Positions 46,715-56,270 are shown, numbered from the stretch's first letter. The stretch is DNA of 64,000 bases from an uncultured Proteiniphilum sp. (GCA_927407015.1 CAKMJT010000036.1:1-64000); one strand, 5' to 3'. The notes: a model not told the origin generated them from the sequence alone. Numbers and translations are program-made.

Positions 46715-48040
46715 CTACCTTCTCCGCATATTTTTCATGGCTTGCTTACCGCCTCCTGTTGTCATCATGCGCATCATCTTGCGGGTTTCATCGAACTGTT
46801 TGATCAGTTTGTTCACCTCCTGTACGTTGGTGCCGCTTCCTTTCGCGATACGGGCACGGCGACTGCCGTTCAGTATTTCAGGGTTTGAACGCTCACCGGG
46901 AGTCATGGAGCGTATGATGGCTTCAATACCCTTGAAGGCATCATCGTCGATATCCAGATCCTTGATCTGTTTACCTACACCCGGAATCATGGATGCCAGA
47001 TCTTTCAGGTTGCCCATCTTCTTGATTTGCTGTATCTGGGAGATGAAATCGTTGAAATCGAACTGGTTCCTGGCTATCTTCTTCTGCAGACGGCGTGCTT
47101 CTTCCTCATCGTACTGTTCCTGCGCTTTCTCCACCAGTGAAACGATGTCACCCATCCCCAGGATCCGGTCGGCCATACGCTCGGGATGGAACACATCGAT
47201 CGCATCCAGTTTCTCACCAGTACCCACAAACTTGATGGGTTTGTCTACCACCGAACGGATGGAGAGGGCTGCCCCGCCGCGTGTGTCACCATCGAGCTTG
47301 GTGAGGATCACCCCGTTGAAATCGAGCCGCTGATTAAACTCCCTGGCTGTGTTCACGGCATCCTGTCCGGTCATCGCATCCACCACGAAGAGGATTTCCT
47401 GCGGGTTGACCGCTTTTTTGATCGATTCTATCTCTTCCATCATCTGCTCGTCGATCGCCAGACGACCGGCAGTGTCAATGATCACCAGGTCTTTACCGTG
47501 CTGGCGCGCGTAAAGAATGGCATTCTGTGCAATCCTGACAGGATTCTTATTCTCCTCTTCCGCATAGACAGGGACACCAATCTGCTCCCCCAGCACTTTC
47601 AACTGTTCAATGGCTGCCGGGCGATAGACGTCACCGGCCACCAGTAACGGGTTCTTTCCCCGTTTGGTTTTAAGCATGCTGGCCAGTTTACCGGAAAAGG
47701 TGGTCTTCCCCGATCCCTGCAGTCCTGACATGAGAATGACTGCCGGAGAACCTTTGATGTTAATATCGACGGCTGTGCCACCCATCAGGGTAGCCAGCTC
47801 ATCGTGTACGATTTTCACCATCATCTGCTCCGGTTTCACGGCATTGAGCACATCCTGTCCCAATGCTTTCTGTTTGACCGTTTCGGTAAACTCCCTGGCG
47901 GTTTTATAGTTTACGTCGGCATCCAGCAAGGCACGGCGCACTTCCTTGAGTGTTTCGGCAACGTTGATTTCGGTAATCTTTCCCTGTCCTTTCAGTATCT
48001 TAAAAGACCGTTCCAGTCTGTCACTTAAATTTTCAAACAT
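46715..48040 (-). CDS. ffh: Signal recognition particle protein Ffh
   Basis: SRP54 GTPase that binds SRP RNA and signal sequences. The 441-residue protein has the N domain, the G domain with [24 protein letters not shown] and [14 protein letters not shown], and the Met-rich M domain ending [20 protein letters not shown] with RNA-binding [12 protein letters not shown]. The SRP RNA gene lies about 5.3 kb to the left. Confidence 0.97.
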   Translation of the reverse strand: MFENLSDRLERSFKILKGQGKITEINVAETLKEVRRALLDADVNYKTAREFTETVKQKALGQDVLNAVKPEQMMVKIVHDELATLMGGTAVDINIKGSPAVILMSGLQGSGKTTFSGKLASMLKTKRGKNPLLVAGDVYRPAAIEQLKVLGEQIGVPVYAEEENKNPVRIAQNAILYARQHGKDLVIIDTAGRLAIDEQMMEEIESIKKAVNPQEILFVVDAMTGQDAVNTAREFNQRLDFNGVILTKLDGDTRGGAALSIRSVVDKPIKFVGTGEKLDAIDVFHPERMADRILGMGDIVSLVEKAQEQYDEEEARRLQKKIARNQFDFNDFISQIQQIKKMGNLKDLASMIPGVGKQIKDLDIDDDAFKGIEAIIRSMTPGERSNPEILNGSRRARIAKGSGTNVQEVNKLIKQFDETRKMMRMMTTGGGKQAMKNMRRR

Positions 48041-48069
48041 AGTTCTTTTTCTCTATTTATATTGTGATA

Positions 48070-48077
48070 CAAAGATA
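48070..48077 (-). promoter_or_regulatory. -7 box for ffh-folD
   Basis: The minus strand reads TATCTTTG 29 bases upstream of the ffh start codon. Confidence 0.55.
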
Positions 48078-48274
48078 ATGAAAAAAGGTTTATCACGGTA
48101 AGAAGAGATAGATACGGTAGAATTCCAAATGGTTAATGAGTGTAAAAATAGCTTCTCTCAAGCTGAAACAATCTCTGTAAATGATGGAAGATCACGCGTG
48201 AAATGATGAAGTAGTAATATCAAATCTCTTAGTCTTTATATCATTCACATCATTCATAAAATAAAAAAAAGTTT

Positions 48275-48282
48275 TATGTTTG
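48275..48282 (+). promoter_or_regulatory. -7 box upstream of the GH78 remnant and first rhamnosidase gene
   Basis: TATGTTTG, 37 bases before the remnant ORF at 48320 and 177 bases before the rhamnosidase start. The stretch 48078-48274 holds nothing else that I can support. Confidence 0.5.
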
Positions 48283-48319
48283 TAATATAATAACAAATAA
48301 TATCCATTTAAAACAGACA

Positions 48320-48451
48320 ATGTCTTCATCAGATCGTTTTGTGTTGCATCTCTCTGTTCCGGTCAACACTACGGACAAAGTGTTGCTGCCCGGTGAGACA
48401 ACCTGCAGGAAGGTTGTCAGCGGCCATCACACTTTTAAGAAGGAATTATAA
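48320..48451 (+). pseudogene. C-terminal remnant of a GH78 rhamnosidase
   Basis: A 43-residue frame reads FVLHLSVPVNTTDKVLLPG and ends KVVSGHHTFKKEL. This resembles the last beta-sandwich of GH78 enzymes: the two complete copies downstream have VNVTVPPNCRATVYFP and WQITIPANSSAIVQLP at the equivalent place, then a short Gly-Ser or Ala-Gly turn before the end. It starts with ATG and ends 8 bases before the next gene, so a deletion probably fused a leader to the tail of a lost third rhamnosidase. It may now act only as a leader ORF. Confidence 0.65.
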
Positions 48452-48459
48452 AATAAACA

Positions 48460-51237
48460 ATGATGAGAAATAAGGTTGCCATTCTGTTTTTGATCTTCTG
48501 CACATCGGCTGCTTTTGGAAGAAACCCTTCGTCGGTAACACCCGTGAACCTTTTGTGCGAGTACCTCACCAATCCCACCGGGCTGGATGTGCGGCATCCC
48601 CGCTTCAGCTGGATACTCCAGGCCCGCAACGACAGTGAGTACGGTCAGCGACAGTCCGCCTATCGCATCCGGGTGAGCATCTCTCCTGAAAAACTAAGCA
48701 GAAACAAAGCCGATATGTGGGATTCCGGCTGGATTGACTCTGATCAAATGCAGCTGATTCCGTATGCAGGAAAGGAGCTGATGTCCGACCGTGTCTATTA
48801 CTGGAAAGTAGCAGTAAAGGATGAGAGGGGAAGGGTATCAGATAACAGTAAAACAGCCACCTGGAGTACCGGTTTGTTCACTCCCGGGGATTGGACGGCC
48901 CGTTGGATAGGCAGTGCGCAACTCTTCGATTACCCGGCATCCGCGGGAAGTTGCAATATTGACGATCCATGGTTGCGCAAAACGTTCATGCTGAAAGAGA
49001 AACCGGAGAAGGCGACACTGTTTGTTGCGTCGGTAGGGTATCATGAACTCTATGTAAACGGCAAGAAAATCGGTGACGATGTTTTATCTCCCGCGGTGAC
49101 CGATCATACAAAAAGGGCCAGATACATTGCCTATGATATTGCCGGGGAGTTGAAGCCCGGGCAGAATGTGATTGGTTTATGGCTGGGTGCTTCCTGGTCG
49201 GTCTTCGCCCCCTACATCACACCCGATAAACCGCGCACACCCCTTGCCATTGCGCAGGCAGACATCTATGACAAATCAGGGAAAAAGATCTCGCGCATAG
49301 AAACTGATGATACGTGGAGAACACATCCCAGCCCCAATAAGCTGGCTGGGACATGGGAGATGGGCAATTACGGCGGTGAGATATGGGATGCCCGTAAGGA
49401 TATCGCGAACTGGTGCAGTGAGGATCTGGATGAATCGACCTGGGAAAAGGCAACGCTCTACAGTCCCAGGCTGACATTGTCGGCACAACGAACGGAAACG
49501 AACCGGTTGTTCGATGAAATAGAGCCTGTATCCATCGAGAAGAGAGCTGATGGCTCCTATCGTGTGGATATGGGCGTGAACTTTGCGGGCTGGACCCGTA
49601 TCCACGTGAAAGGCAATCCGGGAGATACCATCCACTTCCTGTTTTCAGAAAGAGCGCAAAATGATCTTACCTTTAACATCCGAAGTGCCTTTGTCGTCGG
49701 TGAGTCGGGTGAAGGGGTATTCCGGAACCGTTTCAATTACAGTTCCGGCAGATGGATCACCATCAAGGGGCTGAAATCGGCTCCGGTGACAGCGGATATC
49801 CAGGGATGGATGGTACGGACGGCTTACGGTGATGCATCCCGGTTTGAATGTTCTGATCCGCTGCAGAACTGGATTTACAGGACGGTGACCTGGACCTTCG
49901 AAAACCTGTCGCTGGGAGGGTATGTGGTTGATTGCCCGCAGCGGGAACGATTCGGTTACGGGGGTGATGCACATGCCACCTCAGAGACTGGCTTGCTCAA
50001 CTACAAGCTGGGAGCCTTCTACACGAAATGGCTTGAAGACTGGCGCGATGTACAGGGTACCGAGCCGATGGTCGGAAATATGAATGACCCGGCCTGGGCA
50101 CACCGGCAGGAAGGGAGTGGCCGCCCACTGGGTGGAGGCGTGCTGCCGCAAACGGCACCTACCTATCATGGTGGCGGTGGCCCTGCATGGGGAGGCATCG
50201 TGGTGACATTGTCCTGGTTTGTGTATCAGTACCAGGGGGACAGGAAGGTGCTGGAGGATAATTTCGAAATGATAAAGGGCTGGCTCGCTTTTCTGGATAC
50301 GCAGGTAGAGAACCATATGCTCAAACGCTATGGAGGCAGGTGGGATTTTCTGGGCGACTGGCTCTGGCCGGGAGCAACCGCGCAGGGGATGAATAATTAC
50401 TCTGATGAGAATCTTTTTTTCAATAATTGTTACCGGGTATACAATCTGAAAACCGCTGCAAGGATTGCTGAAGTGCTGGGCAAACAGGAAGAGGCACAGC
50501 GGTGGAAACGGCAGGCTGCACTCTCGGGTGACGCTATTCACAAAAAATACTATCATCCGGATGATCACAATTATTCCGATAAGACGATGCGCAGTCTCGC
50601 TGCTGCTTTGTATGGTGACATTATGCCGGCAGCACTGCGTCAACCAGTTATGCAGCGCCTGGAGAAAGAAATTTTGCAACACCACAATGGGCATATCGAC
50701 GTGGGAATTACGGGGGGTGCCATGCTTTTCAAAGTACTCCGGGAGGCGGGCAGGGATGACCTGATCTACGCCATGACATCGCAGACCACCTATCCGGGCT
50801 GGGGTTATATGCGTGAGAACGGCGCAACGACCATCTGGGAGATGTGGGAGAAAGATCTGCCCGGTCATTCCCTGTTGCATAGTTCCTATCTTTATCCCGG
50901 AGCATGGTTTATGGATGGTGTGGCAGGTATCAGAATGAAGACACCCGGATTCAGGACGTTTGAACTTCGAATTCCGAAACTTGCCGTGTCTCAGATATCG
51001 TGGGTAAAGGCGGAATACGACTCACCCGCGGGGATGATACGCTCCCACTGGAAGAGAGAGAACAGAAGTACGGAAGTAAACGTGACCGTACCTCCAAACT
51101 GCCGTGCCACTGTTTATTTCCCAAATGAAAATGGAAGGACGATCCGGGAGAAATCGGGTAAGGCCCGACAAACCGGGAAAAAAGAGGGATATACATTGTT
51201 TGAGATACCTGCAGGGACATATCAGTTTTCAAATTAA
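48460..51237 (+). CDS. Alpha-L-rhamnosidase, GH78 (first copy)
   Basis: A 925-residue secreted enzyme that should remove terminal alpha-L-rhamnose from plant glycans or flavonoids. It has a signal peptide (MMRNKVAILFLIFCTSAAFG), N-terminal Ig-like and beta-sandwich domains (FDEIEPVSIEKRADGSYRV region), an alpha/alpha barrel and a C-terminal beta domain. The catalytic-acid region reads VVDCPQRERFGYGGDAHAT, a variant of the DCPQRDERxGW motif. No SusC/SusD pair lies nearby. Confidence 0.92.
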   Translation: MMRNKVAILFLIFCTSAAFGRNPSSVTPVNLLCEYLTNPTGLDVRHPRFSWILQARNDSEYGQRQSAYRIRVSISPEKLSRNKADMWDSGWIDSDQMQLIPYAGKELMSDRVYYWKVAVKDERGRVSDNSKTATWSTGLFTPGDWTARWIGSAQLFDYPASAGSCNIDDPWLRKTFMLKEKPEKATLFVASVGYHELYVNGKKIGDDVLSPAVTDHTKRARYIAYDIAGELKPGQNVIGLWLGASWSVFAPYITPDKPRTPLAIAQADIYDKSGKKISRIETDDTWRTHPSPNKLAGTWEMGNYGGEIWDARKDIANWCSEDLDESTWEKATLYSPRLTLSAQRTETNRLFDEIEPVSIEKRADGSYRVDMGVNFAGWTRIHVKGNPGDTIHFLFSERAQNDLTFNIRSAFVVGESGEGVFRNRFNYSSGRWITIKGLKSAPVTADIQGWMVRTAYGDASRFECSDPLQNWIYRTVTWTFENLSLGGYVVDCPQRERFGYGGDAHATSETGLLNYKLGAFYTKWLEDWRDVQGTEPMVGNMNDPAWAHRQEGSGRPLGGGVLPQTAPTYHGGGGPAWGGIVVTLSWFVYQYQGDRKVLEDNFEMIKGWLAFLDTQVENHMLKRYGGRWDFLGDWLWPGATAQGMNNYSDENLFFNNCYRVYNLKTAARIAEVLGKQEEAQRWKRQAALSGDAIHKKYYHPDDHNYSDKTMRSLAAALYGDIMPAALRQPVMQRLEKEILQHHNGHIDVGITGGAMLFKVLREAGRDDLIYAMTSQTTYPGWGYMRENGATTIWEMWEKDLPGHSLLHSSYLYPGAWFMDGVAGIRMKTPGFRTFELRIPKLAVSQISWVKAEYDSPAGMIRSHWKRENRSTEVNVTVPPNCRATVYFPNENGRTIREKSGKARQTGKKEGYTLFEIPAGTYQFSN

Positions 51238-51496
51238 ACAATGAGTCCCCTCCGATAAGTCTTTTATGCCTAAAATGTACAAAAAAACACCCTGATTTTC
51301 AATATGTTGTAATTCAGTAAAATCGGTTTTCAGGGTTTTCGGAGCAGACTCAACAATGAAACTATAAGCTTACATCATGAAACGAACCCTATTATATTCT
51401 GCAGCTGCCGGACGCTCCGGTAAACCATGTGCCGGTAACGAAGGGCAGTCGTTATTTTCATATCACATCATCAAAAATTATAAACATATTCGTCCT
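51238..51496. other. Spacer between the two rhamnosidase genes
   Basis: A possible hairpin at 51289-51339 has outer arms ACCCTGA/TCAGGGT, an inner ATTTT/AAAAT, and TTTC after it. It could end the first gene, but the loop is long. An in-frame extension of the second gene back to 51377 is not similar to any signal peptide. Confidence 0.35.
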
Positions 51497-54223
51497 ATGA
51501 AACACATTTATTTTTTATCAGTATTGATTGTGGCCATCCTGATGGCCGGATGTCAGGGAATAAAGACCGAAGTGGTCTCTCTGAAAGTAGAAATGCAGGA
51601 GAACCCCGAGGGGCTGGGCATGACAAACCCCCGTTTCTCATGGCAGATTTCCTCCTTGCAGCCTGATTTAATGCAGCAATCCTATCAGATCCAGGCAGCC
51701 CGGACGGAAGAAGACCTGAAAAAAGGACAAAATCTGGTATGGGATTCCGGTATCATCGAGAGTGACCTGTCGGTACTTATCCCATATGAGGGGGAAGATC
51801 TTATCTCCAGAGGCTCATACTACTGGCGCGTGAAAGTAAACACCAATCACGGAGAGACCGGCTGGAGCCGTATGGCGCACTGGAGTATGGCAATACTGAA
51901 CAATGCAGAGTGGCAGGCTAAATGGATTGGCGAGGATGCACTCTCCAATCCGGGTGAAACAGCAAAGGGAAACACCCGCCTTGCTGCCCGTTATCTGAGA
52001 AAACCGTTTACGGCGAAGAAAGGAGTGAAAAGAGCCATGCTCTATATCTCCGGACTGGGGTCGTATGAGGCTTATCTAAATGGAAAACGGGTGTCGGACG
52101 ATGTTTTCGCACCTACGGTATCCTGGTATCCCGGGCGTATTTACTATAATGTTTATCCTGTGACGTCGCTGCTGCAAAAAGATGATAACCTGTTGGGTGT
52201 GAAATTAGGCAACGGGCGGTTTTTCGGGATGCGGGAATCTGATACGCAGGTATTCGGCTTACCACGCCTGCTTGCGCAACTGGAAATTGAATACAACGAC
52301 GGTACAACGGATGTCATCCTGAGTGACAACAGCTGGAAAGTAACCTCCAAGGGGCCGATCATCGCCAACAACGAATTCGACGGTGAAGAATATGACGCCC
52401 GCCTGGAAATGAATCAATGGTATACCACCGATTTCGAAGACAGTGCCTGGAAGGCGGTTGACATCATGCCTGCACCGGGAGGTGAGCTCACGGCACAACC
52501 CAATCCAAACATCCGGGTGATGGAAGAGATTCAGCCTGTACATATCACCCGGCTTGAAGACGGCAGGTTTATCCTTGATATGGGCCAGAACATGGTGGGA
52601 TGGCTGCGTATCAATAACCTGAAGGGGAAGAAGGATCAGCCGGTCACCCTGCGTTTCGCGGAGTTGCTCAACCCTGACAGCACGCTCTACCTGGCCAATA
52701 TCCGGTCGGCAAAGGTGACCGATATTTACACGCCGGCCGAAGACGGTTCATTCAGCTGGGAACCCTCATTCGTATATCACGGATTCCGGTTCGTGGAAAT
52801 TACGGGACTGAATGAGCCACCGGAACTGTCGAACTTCATGGGCAGGGTGATTTACGACAAGATGGAGACAACCGGACAGTTCGAGACTTCCAACGAGATT
52901 ATCAATCAAACTTTTCAGAATGCCTTTTGGGGTATACGCGGCAATTATCGCGGGATGCCTACCGACTGTCCGCAACGCGACGAGCGTCAGGGATGGCTGG
53001 GTGATCGTGCTACCGGATGTTTCGGCGAAGCATTTGTTTTCAATAATGCGCTGCTGTACAGTAAATGGGTACAGGATATCGAAGATTCACAAAGTCCTGA
53101 GGGAAGCATCTCGGTGGTATCTCCCCGTTACTGGACCATTTACAACGATGACGTGACCTGGCCGGCTGCCTGGTTTTATGCGATGAAGATGCTCTATCAT
53201 CAGTATGGGGACACCGCTCCCATCCAAAAACATTATGCTTCGATGAAAAAATATCTGGAGCGCATTCAGCAGGTTTCCATGCAGGACTACATCCTTACCA
53301 GGGATACCTACGGCGACTGGTGCATGCCCCCCGAAAGACAGGATCTGATCCACTCGCAAGATCCGGCACGAAAGACGGCAGGAGCGGTGTTAAGTACCAC
53401 CATGTATTACAGTCTGCTCAACCTGATGGCTGAATTTGCGGTGATAACCGGTAATCAGGCTGATATACCGGGACTGAAAGATCTTGCCGCAAAAGTAAAA
53501 GATGCCTACAATGTGAAATATTTCAATGCCGACTCTGCCCGGTACGATAACAACACCGTTACGGCCAATATCCTTTCTCTGCAGTTGGGCCTTGTTCCCG
53601 AAGGAAAGGAAGAAGCCCTGTTTGAGCAAATCGTGCAGAAAACGGAAGTGGATTTTGGAGGACATGTAAGTACCGGCGTATTGGGCATTCAACAGCTGAT
53701 GCGCGGACTGACAAAATATGGAAACGTGGATCTGGCCTATAGGATTGCCACCAACAAGACTTATCCCAGCTGGGGTTATATGATCGAGAAGGGTGCCACC
53801 ACCATCTGGGAGCTGTGGAACGGAGATACAGCCGATCCGGCGATGAACTCCGGCAACCATGTGATGCTGCTGGGTGACCTGATTATCTGGTATTACGAAG
53901 ATCTGGCAGGTATTAAAAACCATCCTGAAAGCGTTGCGTACAAAAAACTTCTGATGGAGCCCAAATTCCCGGAAGGACTTTCTCACGTGAAAGCATCCTA
54001 TCAGTCGGCTTACGGGGAGATAAAGAGTGAATGGACCAAGGAGAGTAATTCATTTGTCTGGCAGATTACCATCCCGGCCAACAGCTCGGCCATCGTGCAA
54101 TTGCCTGCAGCATTTGATATCACCGTTCCACAGCAGGAGGGTGTGCGCGGCGTGACGGAGAGCGACGGGAAAAGTGTCATTGAACTGGGATCGGGAAGCT
54201 ACCGGCTGACGGCCCGCATGTAA
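51497..54223 (+). CDS. Alpha-L-rhamnosidase, GH78 (second copy), lipoprotein
   Basis: A 908-residue enzyme from ATG 51497 with a lipoprotein signal MKHIYFLSVLIVAILMAGC. Domain order follows GH78, including WQAKWIGEDALS, YISGLGSYEAYLNGKRVSDD and the catalytic block PTDCPQRDERQGWLGDRA with the general-acid Glu. SWGYMIEKGATTIWELWNGD is the second conserved active-site block. It is probably on the cell surface or the periplasmic face, unlike the first copy with a cleavable signal. The two copies share architecture but are clearly diverged. Confidence 0.93.
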   Translation: MKHIYFLSVLIVAILMAGCQGIKTEVVSLKVEMQENPEGLGMTNPRFSWQISSLQPDLMQQSYQIQAARTEEDLKKGQNLVWDSGIIESDLSVLIPYEGEDLISRGSYYWRVKVNTNHGETGWSRMAHWSMAILNNAEWQAKWIGEDALSNPGETAKGNTRLAARYLRKPFTAKKGVKRAMLYISGLGSYEAYLNGKRVSDDVFAPTVSWYPGRIYYNVYPVTSLLQKDDNLLGVKLGNGRFFGMRESDTQVFGLPRLLAQLEIEYNDGTTDVILSDNSWKVTSKGPIIANNEFDGEEYDARLEMNQWYTTDFEDSAWKAVDIMPAPGGELTAQPNPNIRVMEEIQPVHITRLEDGRFILDMGQNMVGWLRINNLKGKKDQPVTLRFAELLNPDSTLYLANIRSAKVTDIYTPAEDGSFSWEPSFVYHGFRFVEITGLNEPPELSNFMGRVIYDKMETTGQFETSNEIINQTFQNAFWGIRGNYRGMPTDCPQRDERQGWLGDRATGCFGEAFVFNNALLYSKWVQDIEDSQSPEGSISVVSPRYWTIYNDDVTWPAAWFYAMKMLYHQYGDTAPIQKHYASMKKYLERIQQVSMQDYILTRDTYGDWCMPPERQDLIHSQDPARKTAGAVLSTTMYYSLLNLMAEFAVITGNQADIPGLKDLAAKVKDAYNVKYFNADSARYDNNTVTANILSLQLGLVPEGKEEALFEQIVQKTEVDFGGHVSTGVLGIQQLMRGLTKYGNVDLAYRIATNKTYPSWGYMIEKGATTIWELWNGDTADPAMNSGNHVMLLGDLIIWYYEDLAGIKNHPESVAYKKLLMEPKFPEGLSHVKASYQSAYGEIKSEWTKESNSFVWQITIPANSSAIVQLPAAFDITVPQQEGVRGVTESDGKSVIELGSGSYRLTARM

Positions 54224-54224
54224 A

Positions 54225-54389
54225 GATTCAACGGCAGCCCGTGTCTTCGCCGGCAAGGTGGAAAAAATGGGATTCAATAGCGTGGCGATGTACAACATGG
54301 AGGGACTCAACGAGGACTACCTGAGGTTTCCGGCAATTCATCTTCACTGTCTACAACCAGCGTTGATGGCCGGGCAAATGGGTATATAA
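54225..54389 (+). pseudogene. Unrecognised gene fragment
   Basis: Right after the rhamnosidase stop, one frame reads AARVFAGKVEKMGFNSVAMY, then NMEGLNEDYLRFPAI, and ends at a TAA. It has a protein-like composition but no proper start, and the other frames continue with short coding-like pieces, which suggests a broken gene. I could not assign a family. Confidence 0.35.
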
Positions 54390-54705
54390 GACGACGCATC
54401 GCCTATAACCCCGGTGTAGTAACCGTCTGATAAATGGCATGGATATGTATTATTTATATTCAATATAAATAAAGATATCCTGCCATTTTTTTTATTTCTT
54501 TTGTATAAAATATTTGGTTATTAACATTGATTGTACAAAATTTGCATCTCTCCGTCACTACATTTTTTTCTGTGCGCATATTTTGCGTTAGTTTTTCTAT
54601 TATTCTAACCATTCAATGAATTGCATGATGAAACGAGCATGAACATGTTCTATGACTGTTTCATGTGAATTCCATACGATACCATTGAAAAAATGTTTTA
54701 ATCGT
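54390..54705. other. AT-rich leader of the fimbrillin gene
   Basis: No gene is seen. It holds the third copy of the CATG repeat (listed separately) and CATACGAT at 54673-54680, which is complementary to ATCGTATG at 54701-54708 around the next start codon. No clear -7 box. Confidence 0.4.
54621..54671 (+). repeat. Leader repeat copy 3
   Basis: It contains the same 13-base core GAGCATGAACATG (54635-54647) as the two copies before doxX and a further CATG 14 bases later. ATGAAAC and GTTTCAT form the arms here. The perfect palindrome GAACATGTTC lies at 54641-54650. Confidence 0.65.
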
Positions 54706-55971
54706 ATGAAATGTAGTAGTTTTATTTTGCCGTTATTAGGTGTCATCTTATTGGCGTGTGAGGGAGAGATTATTGACCCGTTGAAGGGAAGTAAAAGTGT
54801 GCGTCTGAACGCAGAGATCGAGGGTATGAAAACGCGGGCTTCCCATACCTCCTGGGAGACGGGGGATGCCCTGGGCGTGTATATGAAGAGGTCGGGTGTG
54901 CCACTGGATGCCTCTGCTCTGGCACAAAACGTGAAATATGTGTATAACGACTCCACCGGTTTTGCCCCAAAGAATCCATCCGATTCTCTTTTTTTCCCGT
55001 TTAACGGATCTGATGTCGATTTTATCGGTTACTACCCTTACCGTGGAGATATCACAAATTTCACTTATCCGGTGAATCTCACGATACAATCGAATCAGGC
55101 AGCCATAGATCTGATGTATTCCGATAATGCCACAGGGAGGAATATGAGCAATCCATCCGTCAATCTGGTTTATTCACATCGGCTCTCGAAAGTGGTGTTG
55201 CAGATAGCACATTACAGATCCATTAATTTAAGCGGATTGTCGGTCATCCTCACTGGTGTGCCTACAGAGAGTAGTTTTAATCTTGTGAATGGAACACTCT
55301 CCGCACTTTCCGGTGTAGTAGATATTGCGTTGGGTGTAAATAATGAAGGTACGGTAGCTGAGGCTATCCTGCTTCCCGGAACCGATCTCTCTGCAAGTCA
55401 TCTTTGGTTTGTATTGGGAGATGATCAGGTGTATCACATCCCTTTGACGGGTATAGTAACCAGTTCCCTTGCCCAATCCACCCAATATCTCTTTAACGTC
55501 ACACTTTTTACCGAGGAGGATCCGCTCATCTCCACCGGAGAGATTACAGACTGGCTCACGGCGCCCTCACAGACGATCACTGCTGACCGTACCGGTGATC
55601 TTCCTCCGGCCATCAAAGGTTCGAAGACAGATCCCTACACGGTGTCGCAGGCGATAGCCAATCAGGGAAAAACAGAAGTATGGGTCAAAGGGTATATCGT
55701 CGGGGCTTTTGATGGAGCCATCAGTAAGTTTGTTACAGATACAACCGGACAGGTGAGGACCAATGTTGCACTGGCAGACCTGGCAACGGAGACCGAAATT
55801 GCCCGTATGCTTCCGGTGAATATCACCACCCTGTCAGCAATGAAAAATGCACTCAATATTGTGGATAACCCTGGTAATATTGGCAGACCCGTGATGATCA
55901 AGGGTAATCTGGCAGCCTACTTTTCGGTGCCCGGATTGAGAGAAACGACCGATTATCAGTTCCTGGACTGA
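54706..55971 (+). CDS. Fimbrillin family lipoprotein with C-terminal OB-fold-like domain
   Basis: A 421-residue lipoprotein (MKCSSFILPLLGVILLAC signal) with an N-terminal Mfa-like/fimbrillin domain (about 30-290: KTRASHTSWETGDALGVYM) and a C-terminal DUF6359-like segment (about 315-421: YTVSQAIANQGKTEVWVKGY and LNIVDNPGNIGRPVMIKGNL). Such proteins are exported pilin-like or adhesin-associated subunits. Start ATG 54706 gives the lipoprotein signal directly. No fimbrial operon partners are adjacent. Confidence 0.82.
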   Translation: MKCSSFILPLLGVILLACEGEIIDPLKGSKSVRLNAEIEGMKTRASHTSWETGDALGVYMKRSGVPLDASALAQNVKYVYNDSTGFAPKNPSDSLFFPFNGSDVDFIGYYPYRGDITNFTYPVNLTIQSNQAAIDLMYSDNATGRNMSNPSVNLVYSHRLSKVVLQIAHYRSINLSGLSVILTGVPTESSFNLVNGTLSALSGVVDIALGVNNEGTVAEAILLPGTDLSASHLWFVLGDDQVYHIPLTGIVTSSLAQSTQYLFNVTLFTEEDPLISTGEITDWLTAPSQTITADRTGDLPPAIKGSKTDPYTVSQAIANQGKTEVWVKGYIVGAFDGAISKFVTDTTGQVRTNVALADLATETEIARMLPVNITTLSAMKNALNIVDNPGNIGRPVMIKGNLAAYFSVPGLRETTDYQFLD

Positions 55972-56015
55972 TAAACAAAAGAGTGCTTTCGGTTGTTTGT
56001 TGATAAACTATATGG

Positions 56016-56144
56016 ATGAGCAAGACAGCTTGTAAGGACAAGAGTGTGATTACCTGTGATGAGGCTAGGTTTACCTGCAAGAAATGTGGCGCAACGGTAA
56101 AAAAGGGGACGCAGGCCTGTAAACCGAAGAAGATAAAAAAATAG
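56016..56144 (+). CDS. 42-residue Cys/Lys-rich zinc-ribbon-like protein
   Basis: MSKTACKDKSVITCDEARF is followed by CKKCGATVKKGTQACKPKK. Cysteines at 6, 14, 21, 24 and 33 include one CxxC, and the tail is strongly basic. It looks like a miniature zinc-binding protein that may bind nucleic acid. The function is unknown. An overlapping ATG at 56012 in another frame stops after 7 codons. Confidence 0.6.
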   Translation: MSKTACKDKSVITCDEARFTCKKCGATVKKGTQACKPKKIKK

Positions 56145-56201
56145 GAGATGCTCTCTCCTGTAAGGGGTCGCGGTCTTGTCTGTGATCCTGAATGAACTGA
56201 C

Positions 56202-56230
56202 GAGGGTGAATCATGTGTTGATTCACCCTC
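56202..56230. other. Perfect 12-bp hairpin without U-run
   Basis: GAGGGTGAATCA and TGATTCACCCTC enclose a 5-base loop between convergent genes. No T-tract follows on either strand; it may be a terminator aided by other factors or a 3'-end stabiliser. Confidence 0.6.
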
Positions 56231-56270
56231 AACTTAATATACTCGATACTACAAAGTATTCAGCTGTAAT

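Noticed and set aside
46572-47333. 253-codon plus-strand frame with hydrophobic residues
   Set aside because: It is antisense to ffh, whose GTPase motifs are unambiguous.
51377-51496. N-terminal extension of the second rhamnosidase by 40 residues
   Set aside because: It would place the lipoprotein signal peptide inside the protein; ATG 51497 gives a normal signal.
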